Source: Bacillus sp. es.036
GTDB taxonomy: Bacteria; Bacillota; Bacilli; Bacillales; Guptibacillaceae
Direction: 5' to 3'
DNA length: 64,000 nucleotides
Assembly (NCBI RefSeq): GCF_002563635.1
Contig: NZ_PDIZ01000001.1
Span: forward strand, 2,728,001-2,792,000
Each line of letters starts with the position of its first letter. The first letter of the stretch is position 1. The position numbers and the translations under genes are program-made. The notes under the pieces are model-generated. The model made no database searches. It was not told the origin of the DNA and was given only the letters and a program-made list of their open reading frames with translations. Shown here in pieces: positions 54,238 to 62,074 of this stretch.

Positions 54238-54275
54238 AACGATAAATCTATTAAATCATTTAATAGATAGTCGTT
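54238..54275 (-). repeat. Hairpin target at the 5' side of intron 1
   Basis: AACGA-CTA-TCTATTAAAT-G-ATTTAATAGA-TTA-TCGTT, read on the minus strand, ends exactly at the intron. It is a 15-bp stem with small bulges, unlike the array palindromes in sequence. Confidence 0.8.
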
Positions 54276-54429
54276 CCATTAGCTTTTCCTGGGGGAATAA
54301 ACATTAAAGCTATCAGCTTTAAACAAACAAGTTCTATAAAATAAAGATAGACTAATTATATTCAAATATATATAATGAATTTTATGGTAAATAATTAAAA
54401 ATTTTACCAATAATTAAACAGAGGAGATT

Positions 54430-55383
54430 ATGAAATTGAAAAAATTGTTGGTCTTTGGAATTGTTGGACTTTTAACGTTTGGAGGAATAATTGACTCCAA
54501 TTATGTTAGCGCTTCAAAAAATGAGGAAATTATTAAAGATGAATTTATACAATCTTCTGAAATTATCAGTAAGAAAGAATTAATTGAGGTAATTAAAGAA
54601 GTTAACGAAAGTACAGAAGTTTCTAAACTTCCTAAGGATGACATTATAGAAATCTTTGATTCTATTGACGAAAATACTACTAAAGAAGCTAAAATTGAAT
54701 ATCGTGATCAAATGAAGGAAGAACTAAATCACAAGCTCAATAATTTGAATAATTCCAAGTTAAATACGGAAGGTTTCGTTGAGGAACAAATCACTTTATC
54801 TGATGGAAGTGAAGTTAACATAGAAACTAGTGACCTTCCAGAAGAAGTAGATGAAAACGAATTACCCGAGGAATATATTGTAGAGGAAGAAGAAGATAGT
54901 GATTTACCAGCTGAAGATTTTGTAGAAATATATGAAGGTGAAGGTATAGAAATTAATAGAGCACCAGTATTTAGTGGGATAATGTATTCTCCTTATAGAA
55001 GTGAAAAGAAAGATTATGGAGCAAGGCGTTACAGCTCTATTATTACTTTTAGAGCAAGTGGATTAAATGTAGGAAAATTGTATCTTCGTAGTCATTATTC
55101 TGTTGGGGATTACGGGCTAAAAATGAGGTACTCCTCTAAGTCTGGTACACGTAGTTATTTACCTAAATTCGACATTTCAAGAGCTACGGCAAAAACAACT
55201 GACTCAAAAGCACCCGTAGAAGGTCATGATATCAACAGCTATGGTGAATATACTGTAAAAATTGATTTATTGGGATGGTTAGGTGGAAGTAGGTATTATG
55301 ATATAAGAAGTCAAATAAAATTAAAAAAGTTGGATAAAAAAGAAAAATATGCTTACGTAGCACAAAGTTATGTATTTAATTGA
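54430..55383 (+). CDS. Secreted protein of unknown function, 317 residues
   Basis: Signal peptide (KKLLVFGIVGLLTFGGIIDSNYVSA); either the ATG at 54430 or the TTG three codons on fits the GAGGAG site. Residues 30-180 are acidic and helical (EVNESTEVSKLPKDDIIEIF), including a run ELPEEYIVEEEEDSDLP. Residues 190-317 form a beta-rich domain: FSGIMYSPYRSEKKDYGARR, GKLYLRSHYSVGDYG. Plus-strand gene in the unit split by intron 1. Followed by a 42-residue membrane peptide. No family recognised. Confidence 0.75.
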   Translation: MKLKKLLVFGIVGLLTFGGIIDSNYVSASKNEEIIKDEFIQSSEIISKKELIEVIKEVNESTEVSKLPKDDIIEIFDSIDENTTKEAKIEYRDQMKEELNHKLNNLNNSKLNTEGFVEEQITLSDGSEVNIETSDLPEEVDENELPEEYIVEEEEDSDLPAEDFVEIYEGEGIEINRAPVFSGIMYSPYRSEKKDYGARRYSSIITFRASGLNVGKLYLRSHYSVGDYGLKMRYSSKSGTRSYLPKFDISRATAKTTDSKAPVEGHDINSYGEYTVKIDLLGWLGGSRYYDIRSQIKLKKLDKKEKYAYVAQSYVFN

Positions 55384-55403
55384 GGTTAAAGGAGAGAAAT
55401 TAA

Positions 55404-55532
55404 ATGGATGATTGGTGGGCAATTCAATCTGTATTTTTACTAGTGGGCCTAGTTGTAACAATTTTAGGATCGGTTGCGATAATTGCTTTAGTTTTATATA
55501 TTATAAAATTTTTGAAAAACAACTCCCAATAA
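55404..55532 (+). CDS. 42-residue single-TM peptide
   Basis: ATG after AGGAGAG, 20 bases behind the secreted protein gene. MDDWWAIQSVFLLVGLVVTI is followed by a second hydrophobic run LGSVAIIALVLYIIKFLKNN. Tryptophans at the interface and a Lys tail. It may be an accessory of the secreted protein or a small toxin. Confidence 0.6.
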   Translation: MDDWWAIQSVFLLVGLVVTILGSVAIIALVLYIIKFLKNNSQ

Positions 55533-55677
55533 TACATTAGCACTCATAGGGGAATTTCCTTATGGTGTACTATGCTAGTAAATTATTACAATACATCATC
55601 GTTATTCAATAATAAAGCGCCATGTATAAGTAAAAGAACTCATTAGAAAACTATTCTTTTCCGCTTCTATTTAATTT

Positions 55678-55730
55678 CCAGAAGGTCACCTCTCATGCTT
55701 ATATGAAGAATGGCCTTCTGGTTTCTTTTG
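55678..55730 (+). terminator. Terminator after the secreted-protein operon
   Basis: CCAGAAGG / CCTTCTGG stem with a long loop, then TTTCTTTTG. Between 55533 and repeat 14 nothing else stands out. Confidence 0.7.
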
Positions 55731-55876
55731 TAAGTCGGAAGTATTACTGGTTACAATATATGTTAGAGGCAACATAATTTAAAATAGATAACGAAAAGTA
55801 CTCTAATCGAGTCAATTCACTTTCTCCTTTGTTTAGAAAAACCTCTCATTCTTTACTCCATTAAGCTGTCCTATAC

Positions 55877-55926
55877 CTACATTGATCGCAACTTTCGTTA
55901 AGTAAACGCTCCGAGATAACGGAACT
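55877..55926 (+). repeat. Array repeat 14, short type
   Basis: CCTACATTGATCGCAACTTT start, weak arm AACTT / AAGT, box GCTCCGAGATAACGGAACT. Confidence 0.85.
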
Positions 55927-55976
55927 ATAACGAAATGATTTTAACTAATATAAAACTGCTAAGTTGATTTTTCAGC

Positions 55977-56609
55977 TCAGTTATTTATTGAATTCATTAA
56001 CTGAAAGAAGTATTCAGGTTTATGAGTCTTATTTAGGTTATACCATGAATGTAATGTATCTGGTGCAAATACATCTAATTTTTTCAGTACTTCCATCGCA
56101 AATTCCAGAGGAGCTATTCCTGATGCAGTAATTAAATTCGCATCAGTTACGGCAGATCCCAACTCATAAAACTTTTCTCCTTTATAGTTAGGACATACCA
56201 TTTTAGTATATTCTAAGTTATTACTTGTATGCTTTCTAGTATCTAAGTATCCCATATTCGCGAGGCCCTCAGTTGCACCACAAATTGAAGCAACAATAGT
56301 GCCAAGCTTTAAAGCTTGGCCAATACTTTCCAAGATAGGTTGATGAATTTCTTCACTCCAAGTAGTCCCTCCTGGTAAAATTAAAAGATCTTTACTCTCA
56401 AGAGTACATTCATTAAGGGAAATATCTGGTATTATGTTCAGTCCTCCCATAGTAGTAATCATTTCTTTATTAGCTCCTACTGTAATGACTTTTAAAGGTG
56501 CTAAATCTTTTTTGAAATATCTTCCTGAGTTTAGTTCAGCAATTAAATATCCATATTCCCAGTCTGACATTGTATTAAATACATATAAAACAACCTTTTT
56601 TGTTTGCAT
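55977..56609 (-). CDS. DJ-1/PfpI family protein
   Basis: 210 residues from the ATG at 56609 with TGGAGTG before it. Flavodoxin-like fold; nucleophile Cys in VASICGATEGLANMG (about 104), early Glu position in LYVFNTMSDWEYGYLI, and DLLILPGGTTW. Members are glyoxalases, deglycases or transcription cofactors. Follows the WYL regulator gene on the same strand with a terminator between, both within one unit. Confidence 0.88.
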   Translation of the reverse strand: MQTKKVVLYVFNTMSDWEYGYLIAELNSGRYFKKDLAPLKVITVGANKEMITTMGGLNIIPDISLNECTLESKDLLILPGGTTWSEEIHQPILESIGQALKLGTIVASICGATEGLANMGYLDTRKHTSNNLEYTKMVCPNYKGEKFYELGSAVTDANLITASGIAPLEFAMEVLKKLDVFAPDTLHSWYNLNKTHKPEYFFQLMNSINN

Positions 56610-56655
56610 CCAATAACACTCCAATCACATTTGATATAGTCAGTATAATAAAACT

Positions 56656-56682
56656 TCCCTGACAGTTAGCGTCAGGGAAGTG
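56656..56682 (-). terminator. Terminator of the WYL regulator gene
   Basis: CTTCCCTGAC / GTCAGGGAAG stem followed by TTTTATTATA on the minus strand, separating it from the DJ-1 gene. Confidence 0.8.
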
Positions 56683-56683
56683 A

Positions 56684-57646
56684 TTATACTTCATGAAATT
56701 TTATTAATTCCGACAGAACTTCAATAAGTCTTTTCTTAAGACTTATTGGCTCAATAACTTTAATAGATTTGTTGTACGGTAAAAGTAAATAAGGTACATA
56801 TGTATGGATCACATCTTTTTCAAGAAGAAAAACGGCTCGATTTGAAGACCGTTCTTTTAAATAATGTCCTAAAAACCAATGCTGACAAATATCATCCAAT
56901 ACACTCTTATCCCCACTAATGACGAAAGATATTCCCTCTTCCTTATCTTCTACAGTTGGAAGAAGACTTTTTATAAAAAAGTCATGTGCTGAAAAATTTT
57001 CTGGCCGGTTAAACTTATTTTCGGTTAGCATTAGACTTTCTATTCGATCTACTCTAAAACTACGGATATCATTCCTAAGATGACAAAAGCCAATCACATA
57101 CCACTTATTATTCCAATAGATAATTCTGTATGGATCGACCAATCTATCATTTAATTGCTTTTCACTACTTTTATGGTAAAGAATTTTTACTGAGTACCCG
57201 TCAGCTACGGCCTGCTCCAACTCTTTCAAAAGAGGTTCAATAGAGAGTGAGCTTAATCGACTTATTACTTCAAGACTAGTTAAATGTTGGTTTATCTTTG
57301 TTTCCTGCTCTTGATTTGAGTATTTACTTAGTTTTGAAATGGCCCTATTCAGTGCTTCACCTCCATAATATCCGGCTTCTTCTGCAAAAACAGCAGCGTG
57401 ATACAATGAAGTTTGTTCCTCAAAATCAAAGAAAAGAGGAGCCTCAATAAAATTATTCAGTAAAGTGTATCCACCGTTATGTCCTGGTTCTGAAATGATA
57501 GGTACGCCACTTGTTGAAATGGTATCAATATAACGATACACAGTTCTTATATTCATCTCTAACTTTTCTGAAATTTGTTTTGCAGTAATTTTTTCACCTG
57601 AACGAAGCATCCATAGAATTGCTAACATATTGTCAATTTTAGGCAT
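56684..57646 (-). CDS. HTH-WYL transcription regulator (YafY/DeoR-like)
   Basis: 320 residues, GAGGTGG site. N-terminal winged helix: MLAILWMLRSGEKITAKQISEKLEMNIRTVYRYIDTI. WYL domain at about 140-300: VDPYRIIYWNNKWYVIGFC (the W-Y-V core) and DIRSFRVDRIESL. Upstream neighbour of the DJ-1 gene, a possible target. WYL proteins also recur in phage-defence loci, but no defence genes are adjacent. Confidence 0.9.
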   Translation of the reverse strand: MPKIDNMLAILWMLRSGEKITAKQISEKLEMNIRTVYRYIDTISTSGVPIISEPGHNGGYTLLNNFIEAPLFFDFEEQTSLYHAAVFAEEAGYYGGEALNRAISKLSKYSNQEQETKINQHLTSLEVISRLSSLSIEPLLKELEQAVADGYSVKILYHKSSEKQLNDRLVDPYRIIYWNNKWYVIGFCHLRNDIRSFRVDRIESLMLTENKFNRPENFSAHDFFIKSLLPTVEDKEEGISFVISGDKSVLDDICQHWFLGHYLKERSSNRAVFLLEKDVIHTYVPYLLLPYNKSIKVIEPISLKKRLIEVLSELIKFHEV

Positions 57647-57823
57647 ATAATTCCACCTCTATATGAAATTTATTTCCTATTATGTATTTCCGATTTTGGT
57701 GTTCCGATAGCTTTCTATATTATGTGGCCCTTACAGGAGCAGTATCTAAATTAGTTAGGGGTACCGTTAGAAATATGCGGACTTATAACGCTAAGCCTAT
57801 TTTCCTATCGCCCACACATCTGC

Positions 57824-57921
57824 AATACCAATTATTTCAAATTAGTACAAATAACTCAATCTATTCTTTCACACTAAAAGGAGCCTATCTTGTTACAGAT
57901 AAGCTCCGAAGATAATCGAAC
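57824..57921 (+). repeat. Array repeat 15, long type
   Basis: AATACCAATTATTTCAAATT, ATAACTCAATCTATTC, stem GGAGCCTATC / GATAAGCTCC, box GCTCCGAAGATAATCGAACA. The region between 57647 and here holds no supported gene. Confidence 0.9.
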
Positions 57922-57945
57922 AAGTGCTTCTCTAGGAATGAATAA

Positions 57946-58140
57946 CTAATTTCGATTTACTTTTCTTAAAGTTATAATTATTATCAATTGATACACTGTA
58001 AATGAAACCCCTAGCAAGGCTATAAATACTAGTGATAACAGTGAATTCGCGATACTATTACTTTTAAGCAATAAAAAAGATACTCCAATCCAAAAAACTA
58101 TTAACCTTATTATTCTATTTGTTACGTGTGATTTGAACAT
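57946..58140 (-). CDS. 64-residue two-TM protein
   Basis: ATG with AAAGGAAG. Basic start MFKSHVTNRIIR, helices LIVFWIGVSFLLLKS and LLSLVFIALLGVSFTVYQLIIII, tail LRKVNRN. Only gene between repeats 15 and 16. No family recognised. Confidence 0.7.
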   Translation of the reverse strand: MFKSHVTNRIIRLIVFWIGVSFLLLKSNSIANSLLSLVFIALLGVSFTVYQLIIIITLRKVNRN

Positions 58141-58161
58141 TTTACACTTCCTTTAATTAAC

Positions 58162-58230
58162 ACTCCAGCCCTAAACCTACTACGTAGAGCGCTTACTTAA
58201 TGTTAAGCAAACGCTCCGAGATTGCTTAAT
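58162..58230 (+). repeat. Array repeat 16, short type
   Basis: CACTCCAGCCCTAAACCTAC opening, shared with repeat 21; arms GAGCGCTTAC / GCAAACGCTC (8 of 10 paired); box GCTCCGAGATTGCTTAATA. Confidence 0.88.
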
Positions 58231-58306
58231 AAACAAATCTCCAAGAAAAGAAGATAATGATAAGTAAAATTTTTCATTATTCATAAATAATCCCTGTTTA
58301 AAAATA

Positions 58307-58747
58307 CTATGCATTAACAGAAGAACGCATTGATTTCATCTTTTCCTTTTCATCAAACTTCCAAAATAATGAAGCAGAAGCGATCACTACTAACAACCAG
58401 GGGCTAGTACTTATTAGATAATCTAGAGTGTTTACTAACTTTGAATTAGAAAAAACAAACAAGAACAGCAATATCCCAACCCCGTTATGTACGATATAAG
58501 AGTAAAACTTCCGATGGTTTTTTTCGGCAGTAAGTTGATCAGCTGTCACCGAAATTGGAATACCAATGATTATAATTGCTGGAATTAGATATATAATCAT
58601 TAAAAATGAGCCGCCAATCGCAACAGATATTTCCCCGTCTCCTCCAGTCAACTTATAGATAATCCCCCCTACAGTCATAATAACGATACAGAACAACCAA
58701 GTCAGAATGGAAGTTATCAACGCTGTTTTGAGTTTGCTAAATAGCAT
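58307..58747 (-). CDS. Four-TM membrane protein, 146 residues
   Basis: From the ATG at 58747 with AAGGAG before it. Four hydrophobic helices, external loop IYKLTGGDGEISVAIGG, cytoplasmic TAEKNHRKFYSYIVHNG and tail FDEKEKMKSMRSS. Only gene between repeats 16 and 17. No family recognised. Confidence 0.72.
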   Translation of the reverse strand: MLFSKLKTALITSILTWLFCIVIMTVGGIIYKLTGGDGEISVAIGGSFLMIIYLIPAIIIIGIPISVTADQLTAEKNHRKFYSYIVHNGVGILLFLFVFSNSKLVNTLDYLISTSPWLLVVIASASLFWKFDEKEKMKSMRSSVNA

Positions 58748-58810
58748 AGTAATTAACTCCTTATTTGTGTGTTTTGTACACCCCATTTTCGAAATAACGT
58801 TTTAGAGAAT

Positions 58811-58872
58811 CTTGCCTAAAACTCATAGAGCGATTCCTTTTTATTAAGCAAACGCTCCGAGATAATTGAAGA
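58811..58872 (+). repeat. Array repeat 17, short type
   Basis: CCTAAAACTCATAGAGCG opening, arms GAGCG / CGCTC with AT-rich inner part, box GCTCCGAGATAATTGAAGA. Confidence 0.85.
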
Positions 58873-58935
58873 TTCAGTTTCAAGAAAAACATTACCATTT
58901 CTAGTTTAATCCTTTGTTCCATGATCAGATAAATC

Positions 58936-58981
58936 TTGACATGATTTCTTCGCTGTTCTAAAATGACTTATAAGTCATTTT
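58936..58981 (+). promoter_or_regulatory. Promoter and palindromic operator of the TetR gene
   Basis: -35 TTGACA at 58936-58941, 17-base spacer, -10 TAAAAT at 58959-58964. A perfect 22-bp palindrome, AAAATGACTTA / TAAGTCATTTT (58960-58981), overlaps the -10 and start site. A TetR dimer bound there would block its own transcription. Confidence 0.88.
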
Positions 58982-59011
58982 TGACCTATGCGTCAAAAAA
59001 AGGAGGCCTTT

Positions 59012-59617
59012 ATGTCTGATAGAATGGCTAAAAAATTTTTAAAAAGAAACAAACTAATTCTAGAAACAGCTGAAGAGTTAATTAGAGATCATGGTTACCA
59101 TCAGGTAAAAATGAGTGATATATCTGAGAAACTAGATATAGCGAAAGGAACCCTCTATTCTCACTACCAATCAAAAGAGCAACTTGTCTTTTCCATTGTA
59201 AAACCTAAGATTGACAGTTTCTTAATTACTATGGAAAAAATAGACACGAGCGACCTTTCTGAAAGCAAAAAAGTTCTATCCTTTATTGAGATGGGATTTC
59301 GTAGTGACTTTTTCCATTTCGTTTTATCAAGCTTTCCTGATATGGGAGCTATCTTCAGTGAAGATCATAACTCAGAACTTAACCAAATCCAGAAAAAAAT
59401 CATTGTTATTTTTGAACGTGTAATAGTCAAAGGAACAAAAAACAAAACTTTTCAAACGAATATGTCCTCAAACTTTTTAGCGCTACAGTTAATGCAGATG
59501 TTTGATCCTCTTATTTATAAAACACTAGTATCCTCAGGTACAATGAGTTCTAATGAATTTGTAAATCAGTCTATTACATTTTTTATGACAGTAATCAATA
59601 GTAAAGGGGAATTTTAA
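59012..59617 (+). CDS. TetR-family regulator
   Basis: 201 residues from the ATG at 59012 with AGGAGG. HTH: ILETAEELIRDHGYHQVKMSDISEKLDIAKGTLYSHYQSKEQL. C-terminal ligand domain unremarkable. Followed after one base by the NTF2-like gene, so the two form an operon under a self-operator. A whole regulated operon, promoter included, within one unit between repeats 17 and 18. Confidence 0.92.
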   Translation: MSDRMAKKFLKRNKLILETAEELIRDHGYHQVKMSDISEKLDIAKGTLYSHYQSKEQLVFSIVKPKIDSFLITMEKIDTSDLSESKKVLSFIEMGFRSDFFHFVLSSFPDMGAIFSEDHNSELNQIQKKIIVIFERVIVKGTKNKTFQTNMSSNFLALQLMQMFDPLIYKTLVSSGTMSSNEFVNQSITFFMTVINSKGEF

Positions 59618-59618
59618 G

Positions 59619-60218
59619 ATGGATTATTCTAAACTGAGAACTAAAAAATTTGAAGAAGTGTTTACTGAAAGTGAGTACTCAAGCTTAAGGGAATTTTTGA
59701 TACAGGCCTACTTGTTTCTTGACGAATCAAATAAAATTGAAGCTAGAAGACTCTTAGTGAATACATTTGGACTTAGTGAAGAAGAGCTCAATGAAAGATC
59801 TACAGCGTTTATACATCATAGTTCAATTAAAGCTACCCTTCTTACCACGATAAAAACCGCAGAAAACTGGGTCGAAAACTCAAATCAAAAAGATATCCCT
59901 GGATTACTCAATTTATCTCATTCAGACATAGAAATAATGGGGCCAAAAGGTTCTATTAGTGGAAGTCAACATTTAGGTGATTGGATAGACCGCGCCAACC
60001 TCCACCTTCATACCATTCGGCGCTTTGCAAAAGGTCACAATATTGTTCTTGAGCAGCAAGGTACTTGGTATGAAGAAAGTGATCAAGTAAAAGGTCAGAA
60101 TATCGTTTACACGTTCATGAGAGTTATTGACGGAAAGGTTGCTTTCTTAGGAAGATACGACAATAAGATTAAAGCTTTTCAAGTTAGTGAATTAAATGAG
60201 GGGAACCTGATTGAATAA
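59619..60218 (+). CDS. Protein with C-terminal NTF2/SnoaL-like domain
   Basis: 199 residues, ATG directly after the TetR stop, GGGGAATTTT as site. N-terminal 80 residues helical (FLIQAYLFLDESNKIEARRLL). Residues 85-199 have the NTF2-like pattern: SDIEIMGPKGSISGSQHLGDW and the beta strands VLEQQGTWYEES, NIVYTFMRVIDGKVAFLGRYDN. Probably binds or turns over a small molecule that the TetR protein senses. Exact family not assigned. Confidence 0.65.
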   Translation: MDYSKLRTKKFEEVFTESEYSSLREFLIQAYLFLDESNKIEARRLLVNTFGLSEEELNERSTAFIHHSSIKATLLTTIKTAENWVENSNQKDIPGLLNLSHSDIEIMGPKGSISGSQHLGDWIDRANLHLHTIRRFAKGHNIVLEQQGTWYEESDQVKGQNIVYTFMRVIDGKVAFLGRYDNKIKAFQVSELNEGNLIE

Positions 60219-60254
60219 AATAAAGTGCCTCTTACAAAGAGCCACTTTATTTTA
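60216..60254. terminator. Convergent hairpin terminator
   Basis: TAAAATAAAGTG / CACTTTATTTTA with inner CTCTT / AAGAG stem: about 16 paired bases, A/T runs on both sides. Confidence 0.85.
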
Positions 60255-60259
60255 GATTT

Positions 60260-60280
60260 GCTCCGATTATGTGGAGTAGT
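60260..60280 (+). repeat. Array repeat 18, short box only
   Basis: GCTCCGATTATGTGGAGTAG; CTCC pairs with GGAG inside the box. The left arm is replaced by the terminator before it. Confidence 0.78.
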
Positions 60281-60286
60281 GCGATT

Positions 60287-60826
60287 CTACGAAACCAATT
60301 TTTTTGAGTGGATAATTGGGGCTCTATCTTTATTTGATACATCAATTAAAGCAACCTCTACCATCTGTCCAAGAATGGTGTCATTTCTTCTAGAACAATA
60401 ATTAAATGCTTCAGATAATTTTTCTGCTGTTAATCTATTAGCTATTGTACAGTGAGGTATCCAGCTATCAGGTGAATACAATGAGCTAGGGTCATCATTA
60501 AAATGTCTGAAGTTTTTATGATGATTATTATGAAAGTCAATTAAGTCTTTAGTGACGGTGGGCGTATAGAATAAAGCTCCCGAATTCAAGAACGAACCAA
60601 TTGTGTTAAAAGAAATATCAATTACTGTCTTTCCATTGTAGTAATCATCCATTTGTTTCATAAAATCAAATTGGTTTAGGTCATTATAACTTGCCAATGT
60701 AATGTGTGGCTTTCTACTCTCCACTTCATATGCATAAGAAGAAATTGACTTTTGGTTTAACTCTTTCCAAATATCCTTTATTATGTGATCTGTTTTTTCA
60801 TCGAAAGTAGCTATAAATCCATACAC
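60287..60826 (-). CDS. 2H phosphoesterase (2'-5' RNA ligase-like)
   Basis: 179 residues from a GTG at 60826 with AAAGGTGG before it; an open frame to 60886 has no site. Both catalytic HxTx motifs are there: HITLA near residue 44 and HCTIA near 134. N-terminal YGFIATFDEKTDHIIKDIW is typical of the YjcG/LigT class. Such enzymes act on cyclic phosphates of RNA or ADP-ribose products. Stop codon just right of repeat 18. Confidence 0.88.
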   Translation of the reverse strand: MYGFIATFDEKTDHIIKDIWKELNQKSISSYAYEVESRKPHITLASYNDLNQFDFMKQMDDYYNGKTVIDISFNTIGSFLNSGALFYTPTVTKDLIDFHNNHHKNFRHFNDDPSSLYSPDSWIPHCTIANRLTAEKLSEAFNYCSRRNDTILGQMVEVALIDVSNKDRAPIIHSKKLVS

Positions 60827-60967
60827 AAGACGCCCACCTTTAAATTCTGATATTGAAATTGCCTCTGTAATTAACTTAAACAACAAAGAGCGTAATACTT
60901 TCTAAATTAACGCCATCGTTTCGTTAACTCTTGGTTTCAAGACTCTCGCAGAAACAGTTACCTATAT

Positions 60968-61144
60968 TTATTCCCACTCACTAAAACATCTTGAACAATA
61001 TATAATTTGTTCAGGGCCCCAGGCTTTTAAAAGAGTCCACCCATTTAGCTTTTTCAGTGTAGCAATAATTGCCATCTTCTCATCTTTTTCTACTTCTCTT
61101 CCGCAATTTTTGCAAGTAACTTATCGCCAATAATAAGTATCCAC
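60968..61144 (-). pseudogene. Small zinc-ribbon gene with in-frame stop
   Basis: From GTG at 61144 the frame reads seven codons, a TAA at 61121-61123, then 50 codons: TCKNCGREVEKDEKMAIIA and QIIYCSRCFSEWE before the final stop. CKNC and CSRC make a zinc ribbon, related in style to the two CxxC-20-CxxC genes. Either a nonsense mutation or a start I cannot see. Shares the unit with the 2H gene. Confidence 0.5.
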
Positions 61145-61270
61145 CCTCTCGATAAACTTCTAATTTAGTAACTTATTAGCTTCACCTTTTAAATACGTTT
61201 GAATAAAAAATACGTTTCACGATTCAAACTATCTCGAAACTGAGTATTCAACTAACCTTCCAAAATTTCT

Positions 61271-61366
61271 AATACCAATTATTTCGAATAAATCCGCATA
61301 ACTGCGTCTTTAATTCCAGTTAAAGGAGCCTATCTTATTACAGATAAGCTCCGAGATTATGGAATA
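61271..61366 (+). repeat. Array repeat 19, long type (model copy)
   Basis: AATACCAATTATTTCGAAT start, CCGCATAACT, stem GGAGCCTATC / GATAAGCTCC, box GCTCCGAGATTATGGAATA exactly the consensus. Confidence 0.94.
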
Positions 61367-61408
61367 CCGTTATGCTTCTAATATGTGCTGGTAAACCTTT
61401 AAAATGGA

Positions 61409-61642
61409 TTATAGAAAATACACTAAGGCACAAGCGAACCCTGTGACAAAGTAAGTTATTAATCCTCTGACCCTATATTTTTTTTCAACACCTGTTCTCT
61501 TCTCTAACCCTCGTATGTAGTCATAAATAACCATAAGACATACTAGAATGGCAATACCAAAGAAATCATCGCCTTCAACTATTAACACCATCGAAAAAAC
61601 AGTAGATATAGCAAATGCAATATTGGTAACTATTGTTTTAAT
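61409..61642 (-). CDS. 77-residue membrane protein, apparent ATT start
   Basis: The only well-placed ribosome site, GGGAGG, stands nine bases before an ATT at 61642; an ATG 17 codons later (61591) has none. From ATT: KTIVTNIAFAISTVFSMVLI, FFGIAILVCLMVIYDYI and YFVTGFACALVYFL give three membrane helices. Only gene between repeats 19 and 20. No family recognised. Confidence 0.65.
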   Translation of the reverse strand: MKTIVTNIAFAISTVFSMVLIVEGDDFFGIAILVCLMVIYDYIRGLEKRTGVEKKYRVRGLITYFVTGFACALVYFL

Positions 61643-61692
61643 GGTAACCTTCCTCCCAATCCCACATAGTCTATTTTCTTTTTTTCTTTCTC

Positions 61693-61746
61693 TGAGCTAA
61701 GCACTTACACTTTATTAAGTAAATGCTCCGAGATTGTAGAGTAATG
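61693..61746 (+). repeat. Array repeat 20, short type
   Basis: GAGC upstream; arms GCACTTAC / GTAAATGC (7 of 8 paired) with a ten-base loop; box GCTCCGAGATTGTAGAGTA. Confidence 0.88.
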
Positions 61747-61749
61747 TAT

Positions 61750-61947
61750 TCACTCCACTTTCTTATCTACATATACTCCTACGAGAAAACGAAGCAATAG
61801 ATATAACAAAATAGTGACCCCACCCACTATGAATACGTTATAATCATCAAATAATACCGTTGCCAAAATGATTGCGATAACTAAATAAATAACTGCAAAC
61901 CCTTGCTGATATCTCCTCTTTTTAGATAACTCATTTGGATACCTCAA
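61750..61947 (-). CDS. 65-residue two-TM protein
   Basis: TTG at 61947 with TGGAG eight bases before it; an upstream ATG at 61980 lies in repeat sequence. Charged start RYPNELSKKRRYQQG, helices FAVIYLVIAIILATVLF and NVFIVGGVTILLYLLLRFLVG, tail VYVDKKVE. Only gene between repeats 20 and 21. Confidence 0.68.
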   Translation of the reverse strand: MRYPNELSKKRRYQQGFAVIYLVIAIILATVLFDDYNVFIVGGVTILLYLLLRFLVGVYVDKKVE

Positions 61948-61952
61948 TTCAT

Positions 61953-62034
61953 TCACTCCAGTCCTAAATCTGAAAGTCAACCTACATAAAGAGCAGACTT
62001 TTTATTCTGTAAATGCTCCGATTTTATGGAGTAA
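61953..62034 (+). repeat. Array repeat 21, short type
   Basis: CACTCCAGTCCTAAATCTG opening as in repeat 16, CCTACATAAAGAGCAGAC, arms GAGCA / TGCTC, box GCTCCGATTTTATGGAGTA. The gene on its left starts inside the opening. Confidence 0.88.
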
Positions 62035-62074
62035 GTTCAGTTCAATTTCCTTCAAATAATCCGAACAACATCGA

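Noticed and set aside
54238-54275. Intron 1 target stem as another array repeat
   Set aside because: No GCTCCGA box and no CCTACATA; similar only in being a palindrome.
53961-54307. Overlapping plus-strand frames of 70-99 codons
   Set aside because: They lie on the opposite strand of the structured 5' part of group II intron 1.
57682-57915. Plus-strand frame of 77 codons
   Set aside because: It runs into repeat 15 and has no ribosome site; overlaps the promoter of the WYL regulator gene.
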